A stretch of DNA of 64,000 bases from Gadus chalcogrammus (lineage: Eukaryota; Chordata; Actinopteri; Gadiformes; Gadidae): assembly GCF_026213295.1 (NCBI RefSeq), contig NC_079426.1, positions 22,799,543 to 22,863,542 on the forward strand, written 5' to 3'. Under the pieces are notes generated by a model that searched no databases, was not told the origin of the DNA, and worked only from the letters and a program-made list of their open reading frames with translations. Positions 35,907-46,225 of the stretch are shown in pieces; the stretch's first letter is position 1, and every line of letters begins with the position of its first letter. The translations under genes and the position numbers were made by a program.

Positions 35907-36085
35907 GGCAAGGCAAGGCAAGGCAACTTTATTTATATAGCACTTTTCATACACAAGGCAGACTCAAAGTGCTTCACATCTACAATTGTCATAAAATAGA
36001 ATAAAATAATAGATAAGTAAAAGAAAACATATGCAAAGAAATGAGTAAAATAGAAAGTGCATTGTATTTAAGATCAGATCAACAG
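35907..36085 (-). mobile_element. L2-type LINE 3' tail (copy 2)
   Basis: Antisense L2 3' end with GGCAA tail repeats and TTTATATAGCAC, as at 12126-12300. Confidence 0.6.
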
Positions 36086-36615
36086 TCTCTCTGGTATCCG
36101 CGTCGGGACTCCAACCCGACCTAAAGGAACTTGGTACTTTCTCTGGGACTCCAACCCGGATTCTAGTAACCCTTATCCTTTCTCTCTGGTATCAGATCAT
36201 GTATCTTTCTGGTAAAAATAGAAAATTTAATTGAAAGTTAAAAAGGCTTTTTAGTAAGGAAAATTTAAAGTGCAATGTATTTAAGATCAGATCAACAGTC
36301 TCTCTGGAACCCACGTCGGGACTCCAACCCGACCTAAAGGAACTTGGTCCTTTCTCTGGGACTCCAATCAAGATTCTAGGACTCTAACCCAGACAGAACT
36401 TGGAACTCTAACCACAAACCAAAGAAACCCACGTCGGGACTCCAACCCGACCTAAAGGAACTTGGTCCTTTCTCTGGGACTCCAACCCGACTTAAAGGAG
36501 CTTGGTCCTTTCTCTGGGACTCCAACCCAACCTAAGGAACTTGGTCCTTTCTCTGGGACTCCAACCCAGATTCTAGGACTCTAACCCAGACAGAACTTGG
36601 GTCTCAAACCCTTAC
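36085..36615 (+). repeat. About 40-bp minisatellite (copy 2)
   Basis: Same unit and order as 12300-12835 (GGGACTCCAACCCGACCTAA, AGGAACTTGGTCCTTTCTCT and shortened forms). Confidence 0.85.
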
Positions 36616-37554
36616 CCTTAACCAATATCTTTGATTCAGTGTGGAGAGCATATGACTTCTTCCAGAATGCGCAACTCTCTGATGAATGTCGCATAAGACT
36701 AGTATGGATATGTGAGAACCTTTTGGATGGATAATCAGATTCTTCATCTCTATCAGCATTGCCAACCTGCTTATCTGCCCTCCCACACTCAACATTCCCT
36801 CATCCAGAATTGAATTTAGTTTACAAATTGAGGTACTCCATGCAATCCCTTGTTTCAGTCTATTCCATGATGAGTAATACTCAATCAACATGCTGGTTGG
36901 ATTAGTGTCCACACTAACGATGTTTGCAGAGACCTCCCTTTTGACCTCGGGATCACCTAGAAGGATTTGTCCTAGTCTCTCTGGAATTTCAGGCCAGTCT
37001 GTTTCCTCCTTCTCTAAAAAATCGGTTGACCCTTCAGCCATCTTACAGACTTCAAGAATGGCTCTATGTTTACACAGATCAATAAAACTCTGTTGGCAAC
37101 AAAGGTACGGTATCTTCTTGTTTTGTTAAGGATATATCCCAATACGGATGTGCTATCTGTCCAGAAAACAGAGTCCTTGAGTTCCTGTTGTAGCTCCCTC
37201 TTCAGCACGTGTTGCTGCAGTAAGCTCCAGCCTGGGTATCATGATCTGTCTGAGAGGAGTCACTCTTCATTTTCCCAGAACAAATACAACGTAGACCCTT
37301 CCTGCTGTGTTGGTGGCCCTGAGATAGCTGACAGTGCCGTAACCTATTTCACTTGCATTACTGAAGTGATGGAGCTCTGTAGTCCTTATAGGGCCAAAAT
37401 CCTCAGGTTTCATGCACGTGTCCACTTTAAATCTGCTGAGCTGCTCCAGTCCCGTGATCCATCTCTGCCATTGGTTTGAAAAGTCTCCTGGGATAATTTG
37501 GTCCCATCCTGACTTTATTTAGCAGAGTCCTTGTAGTATTTGTTTTGCTTTCAG
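36616..37554 (-). pseudogene. BEL RNase H and integrase N-terminus (copy 2)
   Basis: VFWTDSTSVLGYILNKT (RNase H) near 37150 and the integrase zinc-binding start near 36650-36720, with a WPEIPERLGQILLGDPEVK linker between them. Extra bases relative to copy 1 at about 36978 and 37003 change where the frame opens. Its upstream RT part ends at the MITE at 37557. Confidence 0.7.
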
Positions 37555-37556
37555 TA

Positions 37557-38453
37557 GCCGCGTTTACATTGACACATCTGTTCCGCATAGATTTCTATGC
37601 GTAACAGAAAATGATCATGTATACGCCTCATTCGGAATACAATTAACTGTTCGGCATAGATTCTATGCCGAATAGAAGAGGTGGTGTAGTCCGTTTTAAT
37701 CGCCATGTACACACTTATTCCGAATAGATTGGGGTTTAACTTAGCCACAGTAGTTCGCAATTGGTCCACTGAGCTCCGTCAGTACTTTTAAGCACACCGA
37801 ACTTCACCGCTGTCAAGGAAAGTGGATTTATTGCCTGATTCACGTCTTTGTTATCACTCCGTAAAAGTAGTCCGGTAAGCGTGTCCGGTTGCTAAGCGGG
37901 ACATGGGTGGTTATCAATGACGTGTTCACGTATCGTAGTGTCCGTGCGCGTCCGAGATAACTGTAAATGAGTAGGCTACTACTAGTACTTTTGCAGGCTG
38001 AACGTTAAAATACTTCTTAACTTAGAGAGATGACAGCTGCAGTAGTTCGCAATTGGACCTTCGAGGATTCCTGGTCACTAAATTCCTGTAAGACCACTCT
38101 CTCCCACCAGTCTTGGCTGCAGACTCGCATCCAAATTCCTCTTGTTTGTGGCGGAGCTCAGGGTAAATATATAATAATACGTTGCTGCGCTGTCCTCCTC
38201 CTTCTTAATTGAAGGAGCAGGCAGAGAAAAGCTCTCTCCTGCTGTGCTTTCATTAAAATCAAATTTAAAATCCCCGATAGTGATAAGACATCCATTGTGT
38301 CGCCGCCGGTCCAGAGATGTGTCAGGTGTGCGCGAGAGACATAACAGACACTTTTGTTACTGCCATGTATACAGTACATTCGGAACACATTTTAGGAACA
38401 GATCTATGCCGCATAGAAATCTATGCGGATCAGATGTGCCATGTAAACACGGC
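37557..38453. mobile_element. TA-flanked MITE (Tc1/mariner-type by target site)
   Basis: 897 bp, starting GCCGCGTTTACATTGACACA and ending GTGCCATGTAAACACGGC, flanked by TA on both sides. Near each end are palindromes of the form GCATAGATTTCTATGC. No transposase frame. It interrupts the BEL RT/RNase H junction. Superfamily is inferred from the TA duplication only. Confidence 0.7.
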
Positions 38454-38522
38454 TAGTGTGAATGGAGAAAGGAATCCTAATGGATCATAGATTGAGCAAA
38501 CCATAGAAAGGATGCCTCTTCT

Positions 38523-40074
38523 CCTCCTCTTCACTGTCTCTGAACTGCGAGAATTAGTATTGCACATGAAACCCACTGCATTCCCCCATGATGCCATTCC
38601 CTCCTCTATCATTAAGGATGTTTTTGATGCAGTTGGCCCTTCAATTCAAATAATTCTAAATTCATGCCTTACATCTGGCACTGTCCCCTCATGTTTTAAA
38701 CATGTGGTTGTCCAACCCCTGTTAAAGAAACACAACCTTGATGCTAAATGCCTGAATAATTACCGTCCCATCTCTAAGCTTCCTTTTATCTCCAAAGTCC
38801 TGGAAAAAGCTGTTCTGTCTCAGTTGACTCCCTTTCTGACCACCCACAACATACTTGAACCTCTTCAATCAGGTTTTAGATCCCTTCACAGCACCGAAAC
38901 AGCCCTGCTCAAAGTAACCAATAATCTCCTCCTCACTCTGGACTCTGGTGATAATGCCATATTAATACTACTTGACCTCAGTGCTGCTTTTGATACTGTA
39001 GATCACAAAATTCTCCTCACCCGCCTGGACCAGCAGGTGGGCATTAGGGAGACTGCACTACTCTGGTTCAGCTCTTACCTCAAACATAGGACTTTCTCTG
39101 TCTCTATTGGTCAGTTCTCGTCATCATCCACCCCTGTCTCATATGGGGTCCCCCAGGGGTCCATCCTGGGTCCCATGCTCTACAGCCTGTATATGCTCCC
39201 ACTGGGTGACATTATTAGAAAGCATAAGATCTCTTTTCACCTCTATGCCGATGATTCGCAGCTGTACTTGCCCTTAAAATCTAGGGACTCCATCCAATCT
39301 CTCCTGGTCTGTCTTGAAGACATCAGAAACTGGATGGCTAACAACTTCCTCCAGCTAAATGGTGACAAGACTGAAGTCATAATTTTTGGTCCCTCCAAGG
39401 CAAGACACACTGCACTGTCAAACTTAGGTCACCTCACGCCTCTTGTCAAACCCCATGCCAGAAACCTTGGTGTCATCCTTGACTCTGAACTCTGTCTTGA
39501 CAAACAGATCAGCACTGTAGTCAAAAATAGTTTTTACCAGCTCAGAGTGATCTCCCGCCTCAAATCCTTCCTATCCCACAACGACCTCGAGATAGTTATC
39601 CATGCCTTTATTACATCACGGCTGGATTATTGCAATTCCCTCTACCTTGGCCTCCCCCAATCCTCACTCAGACGTCTGCAGCTGGTCCAAAATGCAGCTG
39701 CGCGTCTTTTAACTGGCACCAGGAGGCACGAGCACATCACACCCATTCTGGCCTCCTTGCACTGGCTCCCAGTTATTTTTAGGATCCAATTTAAAATTGT
39801 TTTATTTGTTTATATGCACTCAATGGGCTGGCCCCGGCCTATATCACTGAGCTTGTTCAGCCCCACTCTGCCCAAAGGTCCCTCAGATCCTCTAACAAAG
39901 GGCTTCTGTATGTGCCACACTCACGGCTCAAGCAGAGAGGTGATAGAGCCTTTGCCATTGCTGCTCCACATCTGTGGAACCAGCTCCCCCTGGATATTAG
40001 ATCCGCCCCCTCCATTTCTGCCTTCAAATCTAGGCTAAAAACCCACCTCTACTCCATGGCCCTCCTTGCCCCTT
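38523..40074 (+). pseudogene. L2 reverse transcriptase ORF (5' truncated)
   Basis: A frame of about 500 codons is open to 40038. RT motifs: VVVQPLLKKHNLD, NNYRPISKLPFISKVLE, LQSGFRSLHSTETALL, ILLDLSAAFDTVDH, YGVPQGSILGPMLYSLY, FHLYADDSQLYLPLK (YADD catalytic box near 39242) and ARNLGVILDSELCLDKQ. The C-terminal L2 motif SRLDYCNSLYLGLPQSSL is present. A single-base frameshift near 39820 moves the last about 85 codons (LWNQLPLDIRSAP region) to another frame, ending near 40074. The upstream endonuclease is absent through truncation. This is one of the best-preserved LINE frames in the window. Confidence 0.85.
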
Positions 40075-40340
40075 GACCTTTTAGCCTACCTCCTGTTCAT
40101 GTCTGTGTGGTATGCCCTGGAAATGAATGTTCCCCCTTTGTATTATTATGACCTCTATGTATTGTTGTGTTGTTGTATTTTATTCACTTTTTGTCTTTAT
40201 TTATTATTATTATTATTGTTATTTTTAATTATCATTATTATTTTTATTATTTTTTATCTTATTGTACAGCACTTTGGTCAGTGTATGCTGTGTGTAAATG
40301 TGCTCTATAAATAAAACGTACTTACTTACTTACTTACTTA
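38523..40340 (+). mobile_element. 5'-truncated L2 LINE inserted in BEL
   Basis: Flanked by an exact 7-bp target duplication CTCTTCT (38516-38522 and 40341-40347). The 3' end has AATAAA at 40308 followed by a (CTTA)n tail. It begins inside ORF2 before the RT domain. The BEL frame resumes on both sides (RALTRRVSK to the right, RGILSMVCSIYDPLGF to the left). Confidence 0.9.
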
Positions 40341-40341
40341 C

Positions 40342-41820
40342 TCTTCTGGTAAGGGCTCTATCCTTGAGGGCAACCTTGATGGCGAAAGAGTGACTTTCGG
40401 TGTTCCATTCGATCCCAAGTGCCCTTTCGATGGGTAATTTCTCCTTATTTAAATCTATTTCCTTAAATTGCTTGGCTCTGTGATGTTCTGGAATACTCGC
40501 CAGCACTTCACGGCTACTACTCACCCATTTGGTCACTGAGGAGCCCCTTTGGGCACATGCCTCTCTGTGGTCACTGACAAGCTTGATAAGTTCTTCCACT
40601 GTGGCTGTAGACATGAGGCAGTCGTCGACATGGAAGTTGTTCCTGATTCTCTGAGTTACTTCTCTGTCCCACCTGTGGCAATTGTCTTCTGCATTTTGCC
40701 TTAAAGCGAAGTTAGCAATGCTAGGAGAAGACGCAGCACCAAAGAGGTGGACATTCATCCTGTAGGTCTCCAAGGGTTTGTTGGTGTCGCCTCCTGGCCA
40801 CCACAGATATCTGAGGAAGTCCCTCTGATGTTCTTGGACTTGCACTTGGTAGAACATTGACTCAATGTCTGCCATGAAGGCAAACAGTTCTAGGGGGAAC
40901 CGGATGAGGACTCCTACGAGGGTGTTTGTTAAATTGGGTCCTTGGAGGAGTTCCTGGTTTAGAGAGATGTCTTTAAAAGATGCAGCACAATCGAACAGAA
41001 CTCTTAGTTTACCCTTCTGTTGATGGTGAACACCATGGTGAGGTATGTACCAGACCTGTCCATTCTTAAGATGAAGCTGTTCCATTGGGACCTTTTCTGA
41101 ATAACCCTTTCCAGCACATTAGTAATGAACCTTTTATACTCCATGGCATATCCTGCATCTCTATTACATTTCCTGAGGAGATTTAGAGTGCATTGTTGGG
41201 CCAATGCATAGTTGTCTGGCATAACTGTGTCTTTGTTGTGAAAAGGTAAAGGCAGCTGGTAGTGTCCATTTTTTAGAACAAAAGAATTACATGCCATCGT
41301 CATGAACTTTTTATCCTCATCCGATGTTTCTTCCTTTCCGTCATGCTCCTTTTCGCAGAAGTCTTGGTTATACTGTGTAAGGAGAAGGTCCTTGAGATTG
41401 GAGACTGATATTCGATTGGGTCGAAGTTCAAAGCAGAGCAAGTAGAGAGTGGACCATTTACCACCCATCCAAACAGTGTCTTGACTGCATATGGGCAATT
41501 GCCTTTGCTATTTATTATTTCCCAGGGTTCCATTGCCTTTGGAACATCGATCCCAATCAGCAGTTCGATATCTGCATCGATTTCCTCCAGCTGTATCCGG
41601 CTCAGGTAAGGCCATCTTTCAAGATCCTTTTTGGTGGGTATATTTGGTAGATCAAGATATGTGCTAACATCCAAGAGACTTATCTCCATTCCAGATATCT
41701 CGTAAGTCCTAACAGGCCTTTTCTGACCCATGGTTCTTAGGAGAATTGTTGTTTTGCGAGCCTTTGGACTCAACTGCCTCATTAAATTCTCGGTGCAGAA
41801 TGACGCTGAGCAGCCAGGGT
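40342..41820 (-). pseudogene. BEL protease and reverse transcriptase
   Basis: Protease-like region 41300-41782 with ISGMEISLLDVSTYLDLPN and LIGIDVPKAMEPWEI, ending at an FGWVVNGPLS motif typical of Pao proteins. RT at 40330-41085 contains WYIPHHGVHH, LRVLFDCAASFK, FMADIESMFYQVQV, HLFGAASSPSIANFAL and the FHVDDCLMS catalytic box (near 40630). Frameshifts near 41020 and 41390 separate segments. The L2 insertion cuts RT from the downstream connection and RNase H part. Confidence 0.8.
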
Positions 41821-43371
41821 CAAGGAAAGCTTAGGCTGAGATGAACCTATTTCCTTTGTCAAACTTGATTTTGACGGGAACAATGGCAAGTGCAAGGTTG
41901 TGGTCTCGTATATCCCCACAGTGGATCCAGGAGTATTTTTGCTTGCCTTTCAGTGAATTCCACAAGGTGATGGAATCTAGCTCTGGCTTTCATTCTCTGT
42001 AAAGTGTCAGAGGCAGTCGTTCGCCATCTTTCTCGCAGCTTGGAGGGAAGTTTGGAAATGATCAACCTTAAATTTGATGGCATATCGAGCTCTTCCATAT
42101 ACTCTAAGCTTCTCATTGCATTACAGCATCCTCTTAGGTACAACGCGTAGGCATGGAGCCCTTTTCCGTCATCAGCAGGGACTGCAGTCCAATTTAAAGC
42201 CTTCTCCAAATAGGCAATGGTTATTTTGATTTTATCCCCAAAGTGCTCCTCTAGTAGCCGCTTGGCTTCGACATATCCATGACATACGTCCATGTGGAGA
42301 CAGCTGCGCACAAGGCTCCTTGGTCGGCCTGATGTGTACTGTTCCAGAAAGTAGAGCCTGTCTTGACTGCTACTAGTTTTATCTTCAATAACATGTTCAA
42401 ATGCCTTCATGAAACATGGTATTTTAGCGGGTCACCATCAAATACTGTGATCTCCCTAGCCGGTAGCAAGGCTAGCTTTTGCTGCATGATAATGAGTTCA
42501 GCAATATTTACTTGACATTTTATCACCGTGCTGCTGAGGTTACCATGCGTTTCATGACTGTGGCTTAATTCATCTGTGATGCGTACTCTTGAAGGCTTAA
42601 ATGCTTTATTGGAGTCTGAGGGCTGCGTTGGCTCTGCAAATTTTTACTAAAGCCAAAGGTTTCAACAGTGTGCTGGAGAGGTGTTTTGGGTACTGTGCCC
42701 ATTCTCATGAACTCCACTGGTGAGACTTCAGGATCCATGAAGTCAATGGTCTTCAATTTGCTGGCTTCAAAATAATCATTCATTGCATCCTGTTGAGTTT
42801 CCTCATCCATATCCATTTGCAGAACTTTCATTTTAGCAGCTGATGCTGCAATTTCTGTGTCCATCTCGATTCGTTCCAATCTTGCTTTCAGTTCAGCTTC
42901 TTTAAGTTTTAGAGCATGTTTTTCCTTTAATGCTGCCGCTCGGGTCAGCAGAACCGCAATCTCAGCAGCTGCTCTTTTACATGCAGATGACATTGAGGAT
43001 TGAGCCCTTGATCCTTTTGGATTGTCGAGACACATTGGAAATGCTGTTGAGGGGATTGATTCTTGTTTGAGCCATTTGTTCACTTTTCCACACTTGGACC
43101 TCTTTCTCAAAGTATTTGAAATTTGGTATTCGAGGCTCATACCAGTCCACATGCTCCTCCTCTCTGTCCTCCTTTGATAGGAGCTTTTGCACCGAATGAT
43201 GAAAACCTTTTTAAATCATCGACAGCTTGAATAAATGTTTCCACACCTTCCTCTACAATATCCACATTTCCACCATCAAAAAGCAACGTTTTTATTTCAT
43301 AAATTTTTCTTGTGCATGATCAGCAGCAGCTCTGCGTCAGCAGCAGTCTCAAGTAGGCCTATGTCCGACAT
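41820..43371 (-). pseudogene. BEL gag-like region
   Basis: The minus-strand start ATG at 43371 opens MSDIGLLETAADAELLL. After a frameshift it continues as a coiled, charged region (42565-43192: AALKEKHALKLKEAELKARLERIEM) and then the conserved BEL gag domain at 41859-42410 (LYFLEQYTSGRPRSLVRSCL, EAKRLLEEHFGDKIKI, LSKLPSKLRERWR-type residues). Several breaks separate these segments. The usual CCHC knuckle is not seen intact near 41900. Confidence 0.7.
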
Positions 43372-43621
43372 ATTTACACACTTTATTATGAAGTTATTAT
43401 TATTATTCTTTTAATTCCGTGTGTCACGGACACAATGTGCGCTGTTCCTTTAATGACATTTATACAGTACATTCCGACATCACGTTGTCAGCATTGTGTA
43501 CGGATTCATTCATGAACTTCTTCATGTACTCACGACTGGTCCAAGAAGTCTGCTCCGGTGTGCTTTTCCTTCTGATGCAGTGTTTATCCTCTTCGTCCTG
43601 GCGGATTTTTTTGACTAGATA

Positions 43622-44004
43622 TAGTGGCTTTTTTGCCAAGATTAGAAGCCACTATAGGAGTGGGGTAGACGACGCGCAATCCAAAACCAAAGGAAAGCAA
43701 TATGATTCGAAGTTTAAACACAAATGCTTTATTGAATAAAGCTTCAAACAAAAATGATTCGTCTCGATAACTATACTTTTCAACAAACATTTGCGGTCAA
43801 AAAACTGTCCCACTTCCCACTCTCAATCTCGTTTGTGGCACATTCCTGCAGGAGAATTAAATCCTTTCATTAGCTGAATGAATGCAATAATATAACTGAC
43901 CGACAGGGGGAGTCCGACAGATTTCAAACTCAATTTAACCATCGTTATATAAATTATTATTGTTTCCATTCCGTTATTGCCATATTTCTGTTATGGCTCC
44001 AACA
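43622..44004 (-). repeat. BEL 5' LTR, long form
   Basis: 383 bp, reading TGTTGGAGCCATAACAG to AGCCACTA on the minus strand. It carries AATAAAGCATTTGTG on the minus strand and the palindrome TAGTGGC ... GCCACTA. About 190 bp longer than the 3' LTR. The internal region 43372-43621 before gag would hold the leader; I see no certain primer binding site. Confidence 0.75.
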
Positions 44005-44011
44005 CCCCTTA

Positions 44012-44320
44012 TTAGGGCGGTCAGCTCAAAAAACATTGTAACCATCAATGCATATATCCTTATCATGAACAGATTTAGTTAACCAAGTTTCAGATAAAAC
44101 GACAATATCTGCATCATTTGTATTAACCCAAATCCTTACCATGTCCAATTTAGAGTTCTCTGCAATTCAACTCTGCACATCAAGATGTATGATACCCAGG
44201 CCTGACCTACATTTAAAGTCTGCTGGTGTGTCACATTACTTAGGCATATCAGGGCCAGGATTTGGCTGAACATTTCCGGACAAAAGTAACAGCAGCATGA
44301 TCATGTGTCGCAGCCTAATT
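44012..44320 (-). pseudogene. LINE endonuclease N-terminal fragment
   Basis: Minus strand reads LDMVRIWVNTNDADI, then VVLSETWLTKSV near 44090, then DICIDGYNVF and ADRPNKG at the BEL junction. These are N-terminal APE endonuclease motifs. A stop follows YNVF. This is the most 5' piece of the LINE that hosts the whole nest; the 5' end near 44300 is undefined. Confidence 0.7.
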
Positions 44321-44765
44321 AGGCCCCGTCCACACAAAGCCGATTTCATGGCGAAACCGCAAAGGTCTTGTACGGTTCGGCCTTCCGTCCACACGCAGCC
44401 GGCGAATCCGCTGACCGAACCCGCAAACTTCTGAAACCACCCTCGGAGGTGGTTTCAAATCTACCCGGTTTCGTTTTGGATTCGTGTGGACGCCTGAAAC
44501 CGACTGAAACCGTAAACCATGACGTCATCGCCCCACCCCTCGACCCTCTAGCCAATGACTGTTAAGCCCGCGGAGTCTCAGTACTCACAACAGCAAGGAT
44601 TTCTGTAGCAGAAGCAGCGCCCCTTATGGGCCTGGAATGTGTACTACAGCGTTTCTACAGATCTACCCGGTTTCGCTTGACTCCGTCTTTACGGAGATAC
44701 TGCGAAACCGGATAGATCGAAACCGTAACGGTTTCGCCTGTTTCGGCTTCTTCTGGACGGGGCCT
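44321..44765. mobile_element. Short Harbinger-like MITE
   Basis: 445 bp starting AGGCCCCGTCCACACAAAGC and ending TTCTGGACGGGGCCT. It shares the GGCCCCGTCCACAC terminus with 6129-6846 but has a different, GC-rich interior with repeated GAAACCG motifs. Flanking TTA and TCA are compatible with a decayed 3-bp TNA duplication. Confidence 0.55.
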
Positions 44766-45284
44766 CAGTCTCGCAAAGCCAGACCAAACTACAGCAAGTA
44801 GAATGGTCTGGAACCACACTACCTCGAGCCGTCTATCCGTGGGGAAACTGGGCGGGCCTGTTTTTATTTCTTTAAACCAATCACAATCGTCTAGGGCGGG
44901 GCTAAGCCCGGGAAGCAGCAGCGGTGTCCATGCAAAATAGTGCCAGGGGGAAATGCCAGCAACCGGAAGGGGAGGAGCAGCGGTGAAATCCGACGCTAGG
45001 CAATAGACGCTGTCCACTTCCGTTCAGCCAGACTAAAGCCTAATTGACCAGCCTGACATAGGCCTTTCTTTATTAGAATGTAAAGAGCTAAAGAAAACAG
45101 GGAGTGAATTTACAGAGATATTAAACCAGTCTTTCAGAATGTAAAGGCAGTTAAGGTGGATGAAATTCACTGCATTATATGAACATATGGACAAGTGCAC
45201 TGGCATAGTAACTTTCAATTTGAGTGGGACAGAGAGTATATCCCTGTGTGAAAAGTCTAGAAGGGGAACGAGCACATAGTCTGC
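44766..45284. other. Intergenic, possible decayed MITE
   Basis: Begins CAGTCTCGCAAAGCCAGACC and near 45025-45035 contains CAGCCAGACT, a weak inverted match, suggesting an eroded MITE. The rest is single-copy AT-rich sequence with no gene. Confidence 0.3.
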
Positions 45285-46225
45285 CTCAAGGCCCCAAACC
45301 AACATAGTCGGGGTCTGTAGTCTGGGTCTAGGGTCTATAGTCTGGGTCCAGGGTCTATAGTCTATATAGTCTGGTTCCATCATCTGGGTCTAGGGTCTAA
45401 AGGCTATATAGTCTGGTTCTATAGTGGGGGTCTACAGCAGGGGTCACCAACACACTGCCCGCGGGCCACAGGCCGCCCGCTAGGACCCTATGAGGCGCCC
45501 GCAGGCCGGCTCTAAACATAGCACAACTCATTCTTGAACAACTCTTTCCCACCTATTTTAAGTCATTGTTGATAATTATTGTGAGAAATCATTAACATGA
45601 TCAGTGTCTTCACATATAGATGATTATCATTAAACATTAATAATAATATATAACTAAAGGCAAACTTTTATTTCAGAAGTGTATCAAACTCGGTGCCCTT
45701 TGTATGACTCAGTACCCATGAAGTACCTCTCAGGTTCAATAAGGTTGGTGACCTCTGGTCTATATTCTATAATCTGGGTCTATAGTCTAGGTCTATAGTC
45801 TGAGTTTAGGATCTATAGTCTATATTGTCTGGGTCTATAGTCTCGGCTGTAGTATGGGTCTAGTCCATAGTCTGGGCCTGTACTCTGGATCTATAGTCTA
45901 TAGTCTCAATATATAGTCTGGGCCTGTACTCTGGACCAATAGTCTATAGTCTGGGCCTGTAGTTTGGGTCTATAGTCTCAATCTATAGTCTTGGCCTGCA
46001 CTCTGGATCTATTGTGTATTGTCTCAATCTATAGTTTGGGCCTGTACTCTGGGTCTATAGTCTATAGTCTGGGCCTGTAGTTTGGGTCTGTAGCCTATTG
46101 TCTCAATCTAAAGTCTGGGCCTGTACTCTGGATCTATAGTCTATAGTCTGGGCCTGTAGTTTGGGTCTATAGCCTATAGTCTCAATCTAAAGTCTGGGCC
46201 TGTACTCTGGATCTATAGTCCAGAA
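45285..46225 (+). repeat. Minisatellite built on TATAGTCTGGGTC
   Basis: Irregular tandem copies of TCTATAGTCTGGGTC, TCTGGGCCTGTACTCTGGA and TAGTCTCAATCTATAGT. The array is interrupted by a hAT MITE at 45438-45757. A related array with TAGTCCTGGATCTACAG continues at 47366-47621 beyond other insertions. Confidence 0.8.
45438..45757. mobile_element. 320-bp non-autonomous hAT (Charlie-like ends)
   Basis: Ends CAGGGGTCACCAAC and GTTGGTGACCTCTG are inverted repeats. Flanks GTCTACAG and GTCTATAT match in 6 of 8 bases and both come from the minisatellite unit. Confidence 0.75.

Larger units (their letters stand above)
34560..44004 (-). mobile_element. BEL/Pao LTR retrotransposon, full length but interrupted
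   Basis: LTRs at 34560-34754 (3') and 43622-44004 (5') start TGTTGGAGCC on the minus strand. The direct repeat CCCCTTA flanks the element (34553-34559 and 44005-44011). Domain order on the minus strand is gag, protease, RT, RNase H, integrase, as expected for BEL/Pao. Three insertions lie inside: L2 (38523-40340), a TA MITE (37557-38453) and an L2 tail with minisatellite (35907-36615). Confidence 0.85.
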
